Assembly: GCA_937910785.1 (NCBI GenBank) | Contig: CALDLG010000171.1 | Span: 1 to 26,616 of the forward strand | Length of the DNA: 26,616 nucleotides | Reading direction: 5' to 3' | From: an uncultured Lachnospiraceae bacterium | GTDB lineage: Bacteria > Bacillota > Clostridia > Lachnospirales > Lachnospiraceae | Part shown: piece by piece, positions 15,226-23,032 of the stretch | Layout of the letters: every line of letters begins with the position of its first letter | Position numbering within the stretch: the stretch's first letter is position 1 | Program-made: the position numbers and the translations under genes | The notes under the pieces: model-generated | Databases searched by the model: none | What the model was told of the DNA's origin: nothing | Seen by the model: the letters and a program-made list of their open reading frames with translations, nothing else

Positions 15226-15837
15226 ATGAGCAGCAGAATCGAACAGTTAATCGATGAGATTGAGGATTATATTGACGGATGCAAATACCAGCCTCTTTCC
15301 AAGACCAATATTATCGTAAATAAAGAAGAAATTGACGAACTTCTGCGGGAACTCCGTATGAAAACACCGGAAGAGATCAAGCGTTATCAGAAGATCATTT
15401 CCAATAAAGAGGCGATTTTAAACGATGCGCGCACCAAGGCGGAGGCGCTGATTAATGATGCGACCGTACATACCAACGAGCTGATCAACGAGCACGAGAT
15501 CATGCAGCAGGCCTATGCGCAGGCAAATGAGGTTGTGACGCTGGCTACTCATCAGGCGCAGGAGATTCTGGACAATGCAACCATAGAGGCGAACGGTGTC
15601 CGGGCGGCAGCCGTACAGTATCTGGACGATATGCTGGCGAGTCTTGAAAATCTGATGACAACGACATTGAATGCCACGACGGCGCATTATGAAAGCTTTT
15701 TTAATACGATTAACGGTTATAACGAGGTGGTAAAGGCGAACCGTGCGGAGCTGATGCCCCAGAGTGTGGAAAAGCTGCTGAAGGAAGCTGATTATGACGA
15801 TCGGGCGGAGGAGTCCGTGAATCTGGATTTAATATAA
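15226..15837 (+). CDS. Coiled-coil protein downstream of coaD
   Basis: A 203-residue soluble protein that is almost entirely helical and charged. It opens with SSRIEQLIDEIEDYIDGCKYQPLS and IIVNKEEIDELLRELRMKTPEEIKRYQKII, then a long coiled coil rich in Ala, Asn and Glu (ILNDARTKAEALINDATVHT). Homologues are often labelled V-type ATPase subunit H-like, but that label reflects coiled-coil similarity and there is no ATP synthase operon here. The N-terminal block and repeating A-x3-A heptads are reminiscent of DivIVA-like scaffolds. TAGGAG is 7 nt before the ATG. It sits 8 nt after coaD and 5 nt before an amidase gene, so a role at the division site or envelope is possible but unproven. Confidence 0.85.
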   Translation: MSSRIEQLIDEIEDYIDGCKYQPLSKTNIIVNKEEIDELLRELRMKTPEEIKRYQKIISNKEAILNDARTKAEALINDATVHTNELINEHEIMQQAYAQANEVVTLATHQAQEILDNATIEANGVRAAAVQYLDDMLASLENLMTTTLNATTAHYESFFNTINGYNEVVKANRAELMPQSVEKLLKEADYDDRAEESVNLDLI

Positions 15838-15842
15838 GGAGC

Positions 15843-17252
15843 ATGTTGAAAGAACGCATGGTGGCAGAAATGATTCAAAAGTTCACAATAAGCTGGTTTC
15901 AAAGGGAAGCCGGCTTATTCTTTTTCACAATGGGAATAATTGGCATGCTGTTTATAAACGGAGGTATTTTCGAAGGAGAAGCGCTGACTGTTTTTGCGAG
16001 TGAACAGACTCCCGTTTCGGAAGAAGCGGTATCCGAAGAGGCGGAAAAGATTGTCGTTGTAATCGATCCGGGACACGGGGGAGAAAATCTCGGTGGAGAA
16101 TATGAAGATTATACGGAAAAAGAAATGACACTTATTGTGGCCAATGCGATGAAAGAGGAGCTGGAGCAGTATGAAGGAATTACCGTTTATCTGACAAGAT
16201 CGGGCGATGAGGATCTGACTCTGGAAGAACGATGTGAATTCGCGGCCGGCGTCAATGCGGATTTTCTTTTCTGCCTGCACTTCAATATGTCCGAATATCA
16301 TACGCTGTTTGGCGCGGAAACATGGATCTCAGCGTTCGGAGAGCAGTACAGCAGAGGGTATGCCTTTGCCAATATTGAGATTGGACTGTTGCAGGAAATG
16401 GGCCTTTATTCCCGCGGCATCAAGACGAGGCTGAATGACAGGGAAGAGGATTACTATGGAATTATCCGGCATTCGACGGAACAGAATATGCCCTGTGTCC
16501 TGATCGAACACTGTCATCTCGATCACGAGAACGATCAGCCTTTTTACGACCATAAGGACAAGTTGGAAGCTTTCGGCAGACTGGATGCGGAAGCGGTAGC
16601 CAGGTATTATGGACTGCGTTCGGAAAGTCTCGGAAAGGATTTTAGCGATTATCAGAATCTTTCCGTTCCGGTACCGTCCCAGACGATGAAACCGGATTCG
16701 ACGGAGCCGGACATCTGCATGATTGAACTGGTAAATCAGAATATGGAAAACGGTGAGGTGACCGTCAGCGTTTCGGCGGCGGATTATGACAGCGGCATGC
16801 TTTATTATGCCTACAGCTATAACGGCGGCATGACCTTCTCGGATCTGCAAAGATGGCCGGATAAAACAAAGGATACCTTTGAGTTTACGCTGACCGTTCC
16901 TTCCGGCATGGTCCCCCAGATTCTCGTCAATGCCTATAACGGATATGATCTGTATACGACGAGCAATCAGCTGAATCTTCCCTCGATGAATTACGAAACG
17001 GAATCGGCCGAAGAACCTTCCATACAGACGGAGGAGGAAGAAGCGGTGGAAAGCGCATCTGACAGCGTTCTGTCCGGGAAAAGCGGCGCTTCCTCCGAAA
17101 CGGAAAAGAAACAGGAAGAACAGCGGCCGCTGACGATGGGATATTTCCTGCAGATATGTCTGTTCTGCGCCGTCCTTGTTTTTGCAATGGCATTCTCTTT
17201 GATTCTGATCCTCAGAGGGCAAAAGAGAAGACGCAGAAGACGGCGTAAATAA
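15843..17252 (+). CDS. Membrane-anchored N-acetylmuramoyl-L-alanine amidase
   Basis: A 469-residue cell-wall hydrolase of the Amidase_3 family that would cut the muramoyl-alanine bond. Residues 22-41 form a signal anchor. The catalytic domain spans about 68-257, with zinc ligands H78 (DPGHGG), E92 (TEKEMTL) and H146 (LHFN) and the catalytic E222 (LIEHCH). Residues about 290-385 resemble an Ig-like beta domain. An acidic Ser/Glu linker follows, then a hydrophobic segment (about 437-460) and a tail of eight arginines and lysines. This end resembles a sorting signal, but the LPxTG motif is missing. The start is uncertain: AGGAG lies only 1 nt from ATG 15843, with ATGs at 15858 and 15870 as alternatives. 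Its last 41 nt overlap the convergent gene. Confidence 0.9.
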   Translation: MLKERMVAEMIQKFTISWFQREAGLFFFTMGIIGMLFINGGIFEGEALTVFASEQTPVSEEAVSEEAEKIVVVIDPGHGGENLGGEYEDYTEKEMTLIVANAMKEELEQYEGITVYLTRSGDEDLTLEERCEFAAGVNADFLFCLHFNMSEYHTLFGAETWISAFGEQYSRGYAFANIEIGLLQEMGLYSRGIKTRLNDREEDYYGIIRHSTEQNMPCVLIEHCHLDHENDQPFYDHKDKLEAFGRLDAEAVARYYGLRSESLGKDFSDYQNLSVPVPSQTMKPDSTEPDICMIELVNQNMENGEVTVSVSAADYDSGMLYYAYSYNGGMTFSDLQRWPDKTKDTFEFTLTVPSGMVPQILVNAYNGYDLYTTSNQLNLPSMNYETESAEEPSIQTEEEEAVESASDSVLSGKSGASSETEKKQEEQRPLTMGYFLQICLFCAVLVFAMAFSLILILRGQKRRRRRRRK

Positions 17253-18204
17253 GCGCTGTCAGTGCCGTTTGAATGCATTTATGCAGGAAATACTGCAAAA
17301 TGGACAGATTTGTACCTTTTATCATGCTATATGTCTGCGCCATGCAGGAAAAGCCGCCAAAGGGAAGAAGCGTCAAAATCATATACATGTGTTCTTTTCC
17401 GGCCCTGTTTATGCCGCTTGTGATCTCAAGCAGACAGTTGCAGAAAGCAAGGGAGTCCGCGGACAGTGTGGTAAGAGGCAGTAACAGAATATTTAACAGG
17501 TTGAAGAAAACCATGTAGCCTCCCAGTTTGCCGATACCGATCAGGGCTGAAACAACGGAATCGTCAATGGCGGCTAACAGAGAAAGCTTTTCCGGCTCAT
17601 ATGAGGCTGCCCGGAACGGATATTCTATTGAGGCTGCCCGAAGCGGCATGGCTGAGGAGAAGGAAGCGGAGGCAGACTGTTTTCCCGGCAGGCCAAGCAG
17701 ATGAAGAGCGGCTCCATAGCCAAGCGGCACACCATACATAATCAGAAAAGGCAGGAAACTGCCGGAAAGCGACAGCGTGCTCATCACAAAGCTGAGAAAA
17801 TAGATCGGCCCGATGTTATTGCAGAAGGAAAGCAGATAAGCGCCTTCTTCTTTCGTCAGTTTGCCGGCTGTGCAGAGATCTCCGATGACCCGCGCACCCA
17901 TCGGAAAGCCGCAGAGCATTCCCATCAGGATCACATAAGAGCCGTTTAACGAGGTTCCAAAGATTATATGAAAAAGAGGATGAAAAAAACGTGCGAAATT
18001 TTCCGTCAGATTCATCCGCACCATGATACCGGAGAGGATCATGAAGGGAAAAAGCGTCGGAATCATCTTTTGAAACCAGAGAATCAGACCGGTATAAGCA
18101 TAGTCGAGTGAGCTTGCGGGATAGCGAAGAAGCAGAAAGGTCAGATAGAGGGCTGGCAGCGTAAGGAGCAGCTGAAAAAGCAGGTGCCTGAATTTTCGTA
18201 GCAT
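17212..18204 (-). CDS. ylbJ: YlbJ-like sporulation integral membrane protein
   Basis: A 330-residue polytopic membrane protein with nucleoside-recognition (Gate) type segments, matching the YlbJ/sporulation membrane protein family: GLILWFQKMIPTLFPFMILSG near the N terminus, GMLCGFPMGARVIGDLC, LLSFCNNIGPIYFLSF and GIGKLGGYMVFFN. About eight helices are visible. In Bacillus subtilis YlbJ is linked to spore development, so this hints at spore-forming ancestry. The start at 18204 follows GGAAGG by 7 nt; the in-frame ATG at 18234 lies in the likely -10 element. The gene ends inside the amidase coding region with a 41-nt overlap. An alternative is a generic nucleoside-transporter-like protein. Confidence 0.88.
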   Translation of the reverse strand: MLRKFRHLLFQLLLTLPALYLTFLLLRYPASSLDYAYTGLILWFQKMIPTLFPFMILSGIMVRMNLTENFARFFHPLFHIIFGTSLNGSYVILMGMLCGFPMGARVIGDLCTAGKLTKEEGAYLLSFCNNIGPIYFLSFVMSTLSLSGSFLPFLIMYGVPLGYGAALHLLGLPGKQSASASFSSAMPLRAASIEYPFRAASYEPEKLSLLAAIDDSVVSALIGIGKLGGYMVFFNLLNILLLPLTTLSADSLAFCNCLLEITSGINRAGKEHMYMILTLLPFGGFSCMAQTYSMIKGTNLSILQYFLHKCIQTALTALIYAVFCVFSFAL

Positions 18205-18232
18205 GATGGGCCTTCCAATGCAGCTTTTTTTC

Positions 18233-18238
18233 ATTATA
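18233..18238 (-). promoter_or_regulatory. Candidate -10 element of ylbJ-like gene
   Basis: TATAAT on the minus strand, about 29 nt before the chosen start. No convincing -35 is seen 16-18 nt upstream, so this is a partial call. Confidence 0.35.
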
Positions 18239-18320
18239 TGTTAAAAGAACCGGAGAAATGATTGTTTGTACCCTTTGATATTTTCACCGCATGTAACGGC
18301 GGCCGAAAGGATATGCGGAT

Positions 18321-19682
18321 ATGCGTCTGGATAAATTTTTATGTGATTTATGCATCGGAACGAGAAGCAGTGTCAGAAAGGATATCAAAAACGGACTCGT
18401 CTCCGTAAACGGCACGGTCATTCGGAAAAATGACTGCCGGATAGATGAAAAGCGGGACGAAATCCGCTATCGCGGAGAACTCTGCGTTTACCGGAAATAT
18501 GTTTATTATATGCTTCATAAACCGGCAGGTACCGTTTCCGCTACGGAAGATAAGCGGGATAAGACCGTTGTTTCGCTGTTAAAGGATACGGGCCGGAACG
18601 ATTTGTTTCCGGTGGGAAGGCTGGATAAGGATACGGAGGGGCTGCTGCTTATAACCAATGACGGCCCGTTATCCCATGCGCTGCTTTCTCCCGGAAGACA
18701 TGTGGAGAAGGTCTATGAATGTACGCTTGCAGCTCCCTTTTCACAGGAGCAGAAACAATGCCTGGAGTCCGGTGTGGATATCGGGGAGAAGAAGCCGGCG
18801 CTTCCGGCGAAGGTCAGTGTCCTTCATGAGAAAAAGATCGCATTGACCATTACGGAGGGAAAATACCATCAGGTGAAGCGGATGATAAAAGCGGCCGGCA
18901 ATGAGGTGCTGTATCTGAAAAGAATCCGCATGGGTCAGCTGGTTCTGGATGATGGGCTGAAGCCGGGAGAATACCGGGAATTAACAGAGGAGGAAATAAC
19001 AATGCTGAAAACACCTGTGCTTACATTAGAAGATCTGGATGCGGTCATTTTTGATCTGGATGGTTCTCTTGTCGACTCCATGTGGGTCTGGCAGTCAATC
19101 GATATCGAATATCTGAAAAAATTCGGGATTGTGCCCCCGCCTGATCTGAATCACCTGATCGGAGGACGCAGTTTTCACGAAACGGCGGTTTATTTCAGGG
19201 AATTATTTCATATTCCTGACGATGTGGAGCAGATCAAGGCCGACTGGAACCGGATGGCATGGGATAAGTATGCCAGAGAGGTTCCCTTAAAAGAAGGCGC
19301 GGAAGCATTCATTTCGCTCTGCAGAAAAAAAGGGATAAAGCTCGGTATTGTCACCAGCAATTTCAGAGAACTTGTGGAAAATGTTCTGGATGCGCATGGA
19401 CTGAAGGAATATTTTGGATGCATTATGACAAGCTGTGAGGTCACGAAGGGAAAACCTGCGCCGGACATTTATCTGGCGGCGGCAAAGGCGCTTGATGCCG
19501 CGCCCGGACGATGTCTCGTATTTGAAGATATCGTTCATGGAATCCAGGCCGGGAAAGCGGCCGGCATGCGCGTATGCGCTGTCTATGACGAAGCCTCCGC
19601 ATCTCAGGATGCAAAGAAGCGGGAACTGGCCGATTACTATATTCATGATTTTAAGGAACTGATAGAAAGGCATGGAGGATAG
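18321..19682 (+). CDS. RsuA-family pseudouridine synthase fused to HAD hydrolase
   Basis: A 453-residue fusion. Residues 1-45 are an S4 RNA-binding domain (RLDKFLCDLCIGTRSSVRK). Residues 60-227 are an RsuA/RluB/RluE-type pseudouridine synthase with catalytic D102 in GRLDKDTEGLLLITNDG. Residues 228-453 are a complete HAD-superfamily phosphatase of the beta-phosphoglucomutase-like group: nucleophile D245 and acid D247 (FDLDGSLVDS), T345/S346 (IVTSN), K378 (KGKPAP) and E402-D403 (VFEDIVHGIQAG). Each half has its normal length. At the junction, AGGAGG (18988-18993) stands 8 nt before an in-frame ATG (19002), so the hydrolase may also be made separately. The fused target RNA and the phosphatase substrate cannot be named. 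The YgiQ gene starts 4 nt after the stop. Confidence 0.93.
   Translation: MRLDKFLCDLCIGTRSSVRKDIKNGLVSVNGTVIRKNDCRIDEKRDEIRYRGELCVYRKYVYYMLHKPAGTVSATEDKRDKTVVSLLKDTGRNDLFPVGRLDKDTEGLLLITNDGPLSHALLSPGRHVEKVYECTLAAPFSQEQKQCLESGVDIGEKKPALPAKVSVLHEKKIALTITEGKYHQVKRMIKAAGNEVLYLKRIRMGQLVLDDGLKPGEYRELTEEEITMLKTPVLTLEDLDAVIFDLDGSLVDSMWVWQSIDIEYLKKFGIVPPPDLNHLIGGRSFHETAVYFRELFHIPDDVEQIKADWNRMAWDKYAREVPLKEGAEAFISLCRKKGIKLGIVTSNFRELVENVLDAHGLKEYFGCIMTSCEVTKGKPAPDIYLAAAKALDAAPGRCLVFEDIVHGIQAGKAAGMRVCAVYDEASASQDAKKRELADYYIHDFKELIERHGG
18988..19004 (+). promoter_or_regulatory. Internal ribosome binding site and start codon
   Basis: AGGAGG, an 8-nt spacer (AAATAACA) and ATG lie in frame exactly at the boundary between the synthase and the HAD domain (residue 228, protein MLKTPVLTLEDLDAVIFDLDG). 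The site is as strong as any gene start in the window. It supports either a dual-product gene or a recently fused pair of genes. Confidence 0.7.
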
Positions 19683-19686
19683 GGGC

Positions 19687-21564
19687 ATGGGGTTTTTACC
19701 GATATCCGCGGAAGAAATGCATGAGGCCGGAATAGAACAGTTTGATTTCGTCTATGTGATCGGGGATGCCTATGTGGATCATCCCTCCTTCGGACATGCT
19801 ATTATCAGCCGGATGCTGGAAGCCCATGGCTACAGGGTAGGGATTATTTCCCAGCCGGACTGGAAGGACGATGCGAGCATTTCGATTCTGGGCAGACCAA
19901 GGCTTGGGTTTTTGATTTCGGCCGGCAATATGGATTCCATGGTCAATCATTATTTCGTATCGAAGAAACATCGGCCGGGCGATGCCTATACGCCGGGAGG
20001 TGAGGCATTAAAGCGGCCGGATTATGCGACCGTTGTGTATGGCAATCTCATCCGGAAAACCTACCGGGATGTACCCGTCATCATCGGCGGGATCGAAGCG
20101 AGCCTGCGCAGGATGGCGCATTACGACTACTGGTCCGATAAGCTGAAACGTTCGATCCTCTTGGATTCTCAGGCAGATCTTCTTTCCTATGGAATGGGAG
20201 AAAAGGCCATCGTTGAGATTGCGGATGCCCTTGCTTCCGGAATTGCGGTCAGAGATATTACCTTTGTAAAGGGCACAGTCTATAAGACGAGAACGCTTTC
20301 CGGCATCTATGACGGCATTGTGCTGCCTTCCTATGAAGAGATGCAGGCAGCGCGGGAGAAGTATGCGGAAAGTTTTGCCATACAATACCGAAACACCGAT
20401 CCGTTTACAGCAAAGACGTTGATTGAAGAATATCCGCATCAGGTTTATGTGGTGCAGAATCCGCCTCAGGAACCGCTTACGGCGGAAGAAATGGACGAAG
20501 TCTATGAACTGCCTTATATGCGCGCCGGCCATCCGTCTTACGAAGAAAAAGGCGGCGTTCCTGCCATATCGGAAGTGCGGTTCTCACTGACCAGCTGCCG
20601 GGGCTGTTTTGGCGGGTGCAGCTTTTGTGCTCTGACTTTTCATCAGGGGAGAATCGTACAGGTGAGGAGCCATGAATCCCTTTTAAGAGAAGCTAAGCAG
20701 TTCTTAAAAGAACCCGATTTCAAAGGATATATCCATGATGTGGGCGGTCCTACCGCCAATTTCAGGCGCCCTTCCTGCGAAAAACAGTTAAAGAAAGGCG
20801 TCTGTCAGGACAGGCAGTGCCTTTTTCCGAAGCCCTGTCCCGGTCTGCAGGCGGATCATTCGGACTATCTTTCGCTGCTTCGGAAGCTTCGCGCGCTGCC
20901 CGGTGTGAAAAAAGTCTTCATCCGTTCCGGAATCCGGTTTGATTATCTGCTGGCGGATAAGGACGATACTTTTTTCAGGGAACTGGTGGAGCATCATATA
21001 AGCGGACAGCTTAAAGTAGCGCCGGAGCATATTTCCGATGCGGTTTTGTCCAAAATGGGGAAACCGGAAAGATCGGTTTACGAGCAATTTGTGAAAAAAT
21101 ATGATAAAATAAATCAGAGACTTGGAAAAAAACAGTTCCTTGTTCCTTATCTGATGTCGTCTCATCCCGGCTCGACGTTAAAGGAGGCTGTGGAGCTTGC
21201 CGAATATCTGCGGGATTTTGGATATATGCCGGAGCAGGTACAGGATTTCTATCCGACGCCGTCCACCATATCCACCGTCATGTACGCGACCGGTATTGAT
21301 CCGCGAAACGGCAGGAAAGTCTTTGTATGCAGAAATCCGCATGAAAAAAAGCTGCAGCGTGCCCTCATCCAGTACCGCAATTCTTCCAATTACGAGCTGG
21401 TGCGGGAGGCGCTTTTACGGGCGGGAAGAGAAGATCTGATCGGGTTTTCCGACAAATGCCTGATCAGGCCGGGGAAAGAGCGGGCAAAAAGCGATACCGG
21501 CAGGAAGAAACAAACAAAGAAAAAAACGATACGAAAGGTACATAAGCGTAAGAACAATACATGA
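19687..21564 (+). CDS. YgiQ-family radical SAM protein
   Basis: A 625-residue member of the UPF0313/YgiQ radical SAM family. The [4Fe-4S] cysteines are C307, C311 and C314 in CFGGCSFC. Flanking family signatures are GLLIG-like IISQPDWKDD near the N terminus, VIIGGIEASLRRMAHYDYWSD, VGGPTANFRRPSC, KVAPEHISD and VQDFYPTPSTISTVMYATG. The C terminus is a Lys/Arg-rich tail (GRKKQTKKKTIRKVHKRKNN) that may bind nucleic acid. ATG 19687 is chosen because GGAGG lies 8 nt upstream; an ATG at 19672 overlapping the previous gene has no proper spacing. The reaction of this family is not firmly established, so only the enzyme class is assigned. Confidence 0.95.
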   Translation: MGFLPISAEEMHEAGIEQFDFVYVIGDAYVDHPSFGHAIISRMLEAHGYRVGIISQPDWKDDASISILGRPRLGFLISAGNMDSMVNHYFVSKKHRPGDAYTPGGEALKRPDYATVVYGNLIRKTYRDVPVIIGGIEASLRRMAHYDYWSDKLKRSILLDSQADLLSYGMGEKAIVEIADALASGIAVRDITFVKGTVYKTRTLSGIYDGIVLPSYEEMQAAREKYAESFAIQYRNTDPFTAKTLIEEYPHQVYVVQNPPQEPLTAEEMDEVYELPYMRAGHPSYEEKGGVPAISEVRFSLTSCRGCFGGCSFCALTFHQGRIVQVRSHESLLREAKQFLKEPDFKGYIHDVGGPTANFRRPSCEKQLKKGVCQDRQCLFPKPCPGLQADHSDYLSLLRKLRALPGVKKVFIRSGIRFDYLLADKDDTFFRELVEHHISGQLKVAPEHISDAVLSKMGKPERSVYEQFVKKYDKINQRLGKKQFLVPYLMSSHPGSTLKEAVELAEYLRDFGYMPEQVQDFYPTPSTISTVMYATGIDPRNGRKVFVCRNPHEKKLQRALIQYRNSSNYELVREALLRAGREDLIGFSDKCLIRPGKERAKSDTGRKKQTKKKTIRKVHKRKNNT

Positions 21565-21568
21565 GCTC

Positions 21569-21640
21569 ATGCCGTCAGAGAAGGCACGGCATAAACATTT
21601 ATGCCGACAGCTATCCGATAGGATGCGGCGGATGTCGGCA
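21569..21640 (+). other. Chain of mutually exclusive RNA hairpins
   Basis: Four segments can pair in alternatives. A is 21569-21575 (ATGCCGT), B is 21586-21595 (ACGGCATAAA), C is 21598-21609 (TTTATGCCGACA) and D is 21633-21640 (TGTCGGCA). A-B gives 7 bp, B-C gives about 9 bp, and C-D gives 8 bp with an extra CTAT/ATAG hairpin inside. A-B plus C-D competes with B-C. There is no T tract, and the ribosome site of the SDR gene lies just after D. It fills most of the 96-nt gap. Confidence 0.5.
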
Positions 21641-21660
21641 GGGAAGAAAGGGGTGCAGGT

Positions 21661-22443
21661 ATGAATATTGCGATTATTACGGGCGCTTCCTCCGGGATGG
21701 GGAAGGAATTTGCCAGACAGCTTGCGGGCAGTCTGTCAAAAACAGATGAAATCTGGCTGCTTGCGAGAAAAAGGGAGCCGCTGGAGAGACTGGCGTTAGA
21801 GCTTACCAAAGAGGTAAAGGAAGCCGCAGGGACGGCGGAAACACACCACGAGAAAACGATTAAAGTCAGGACCATTTCCATCGATATTACCAATGAAAAA
21901 AAGCTTTCCCGGTTCGCTGAAGTGCTGATGATACGGAATGCAGGCATATCCGTGCTTGTAAACTGTGCGGGTACCGGAATATACGGTGAATTTGAGAAAC
22001 AGAGCCGGGATGAAGTGACGGAAACAGTCCGGCTGAATGTGCTTGCCCTGACGCAGATGACGAAGTTTTGTCTGCCCTATATGAAGAAGGGCAGTAAGAT
22101 CATTCAGGTTTCTTCCGGTTCCGCCTTCCTGCCGCAGGCTGACTTCGCGGTCTATGCGGCATCGAAAGCCTATGTCTATTCCTTTGGAATGGCGCTTGGA
22201 AGGGAATTAAAGGAAAAAGGAATTTCGGTAACGGTGGTCTGTCCCGGACCGGTGGAAACGCCGTTCTTAAATCATGCTTACGGCAGATACGGGGAAATGA
22301 GCCTATTAAAGAAAATGACGACGGCCAAACCGGAAAAGGTGGTGCGAAAGGCTCTGAAGGACTGCAAACGCGGCAGGGCGGTATCGGTTTACGGGCTGTC
22401 AATGAATCTGCTGTATAAAATGACGAGAGGACTGATTCGATGA
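21661..22443 (+). CDS. Short-chain dehydrogenase/reductase
   Basis: A 260-residue classical SDR oxidoreductase with a Rossmann fold. The cofactor loop is TGASSGMG (7-14), NCAG is at 101-104, and the catalytic set is N126, S151/S152, Y165 and K169 (YAASK). It belongs to the group often labelled SDR family NAD(P)-dependent oxidoreductase, similar to YqjQ/DltE-type proteins. AAAGGGG precedes the ATG by about 8 nt. The next gene overlaps it by 4 nt (ATGA), which indicates translational coupling. The substrate cannot be deduced from sequence or context. Confidence 0.93.
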   Translation: MNIAIITGASSGMGKEFARQLAGSLSKTDEIWLLARKREPLERLALELTKEVKEAAGTAETHHEKTIKVRTISIDITNEKKLSRFAEVLMIRNAGISVLVNCAGTGIYGEFEKQSRDEVTETVRLNVLALTQMTKFCLPYMKKGSKIIQVSSGSAFLPQADFAVYAASKAYVYSFGMALGRELKEKGISVTVVCPGPVETPFLNHAYGRYGEMSLLKKMTTAKPEKVVRKALKDCKRGRAVSVYGLSMNLLYKMTRGLIR

Positions 22444-23006
22444 AGAAGGTACAAAAAGGCTGCTACGGTTATCTTGCATGGCAGAAAAAAGCGTCTCTGA
22501 TACGGACGGTTTTGTTTTTTGTCCTGTCGTTTGCCATTTACTGTATCGGTGTCTTTTCGACAGGGAGCAATAAGAATCTGCTGACCATCGTTGCGGTGCT
22601 TGGCTGTTTGCCGGCCTGTAAGAGTGCGGTCAATGCAGTCATGTTTTTCCGGGCATCCGGATGCAGTGTGGAAGCGCGGAAAAGAACAGCGCCTTTTGAC
22701 GAAAAGCTACAGGGACTTTATGATATGTATTTTACGTCCTATAAGAAAAATTTTCCAATCAGCCATATGGTACTAAAGGGAAATGTTATCTGTGCCTGTA
22801 CGGAAAGCGAACGCTGTGACTGCGTCGCGGGAGAAAAGCATCTGGAGCAGATGCTTTTGCAGGACGGTTATAAACATATGACGGTCAAAATTTTCGATAG
22901 CCTTGACAAATATATAGACCGACTCAGTCAATTGGAAAAGCTGAATGTAGAAGAGAGCCCGAAACAGGCGGAAATGATCAGAATGCTTTATTCCATTTCG
23001 CTTTAG
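22440..23006 (+). CDS. Small membrane protein with CxC-x5-CxC motif
   Basis: A 188-residue protein I do not recognise by name. It has an N-terminal KKVQKGCYGYLAWQKK segment, two predicted transmembrane helices (about 22-40 and 46-70, the second with extra cysteines) and a cytosolic domain of about 115 residues. That domain contains C118, C120, C126 and C128 in ICACTESERCDC, a spacing compatible with a metal site, followed by a helical region (KHLEQMLLQDGYKHMTVKIFDSLDKYIDRLSQLEKL). Its start overlaps the SDR stop by 4 nt, so the two proteins are coupled in expression and may act together. Metal binding is inferred only from cysteine spacing. Confidence 0.85.
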   Translation: MKKVQKGCYGYLAWQKKASLIRTVLFFVLSFAIYCIGVFSTGSNKNLLTIVAVLGCLPACKSAVNAVMFFRASGCSVEARKRTAPFDEKLQGLYDMYFTSYKKNFPISHMVLKGNVICACTESERCDCVAGEKHLEQMLLQDGYKHMTVKIFDSLDKYIDRLSQLEKLNVEESPKQAEMIRMLYSISL

Positions 23007-23032
23007 TTTTACATGGCAAAGGCAGGAAATAT

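Noticed and set aside
15226..15837. V-type ATPase subunit H assignment
   Set aside because: Only generic coiled-coil resemblance; no other ATP synthase subunit is nearby.
16329..17222. Minus-strand open frame of 297 codons
   Set aside because: Antisense to the amidase catalytic and Ig-like regions; no motif and no ribosome site.
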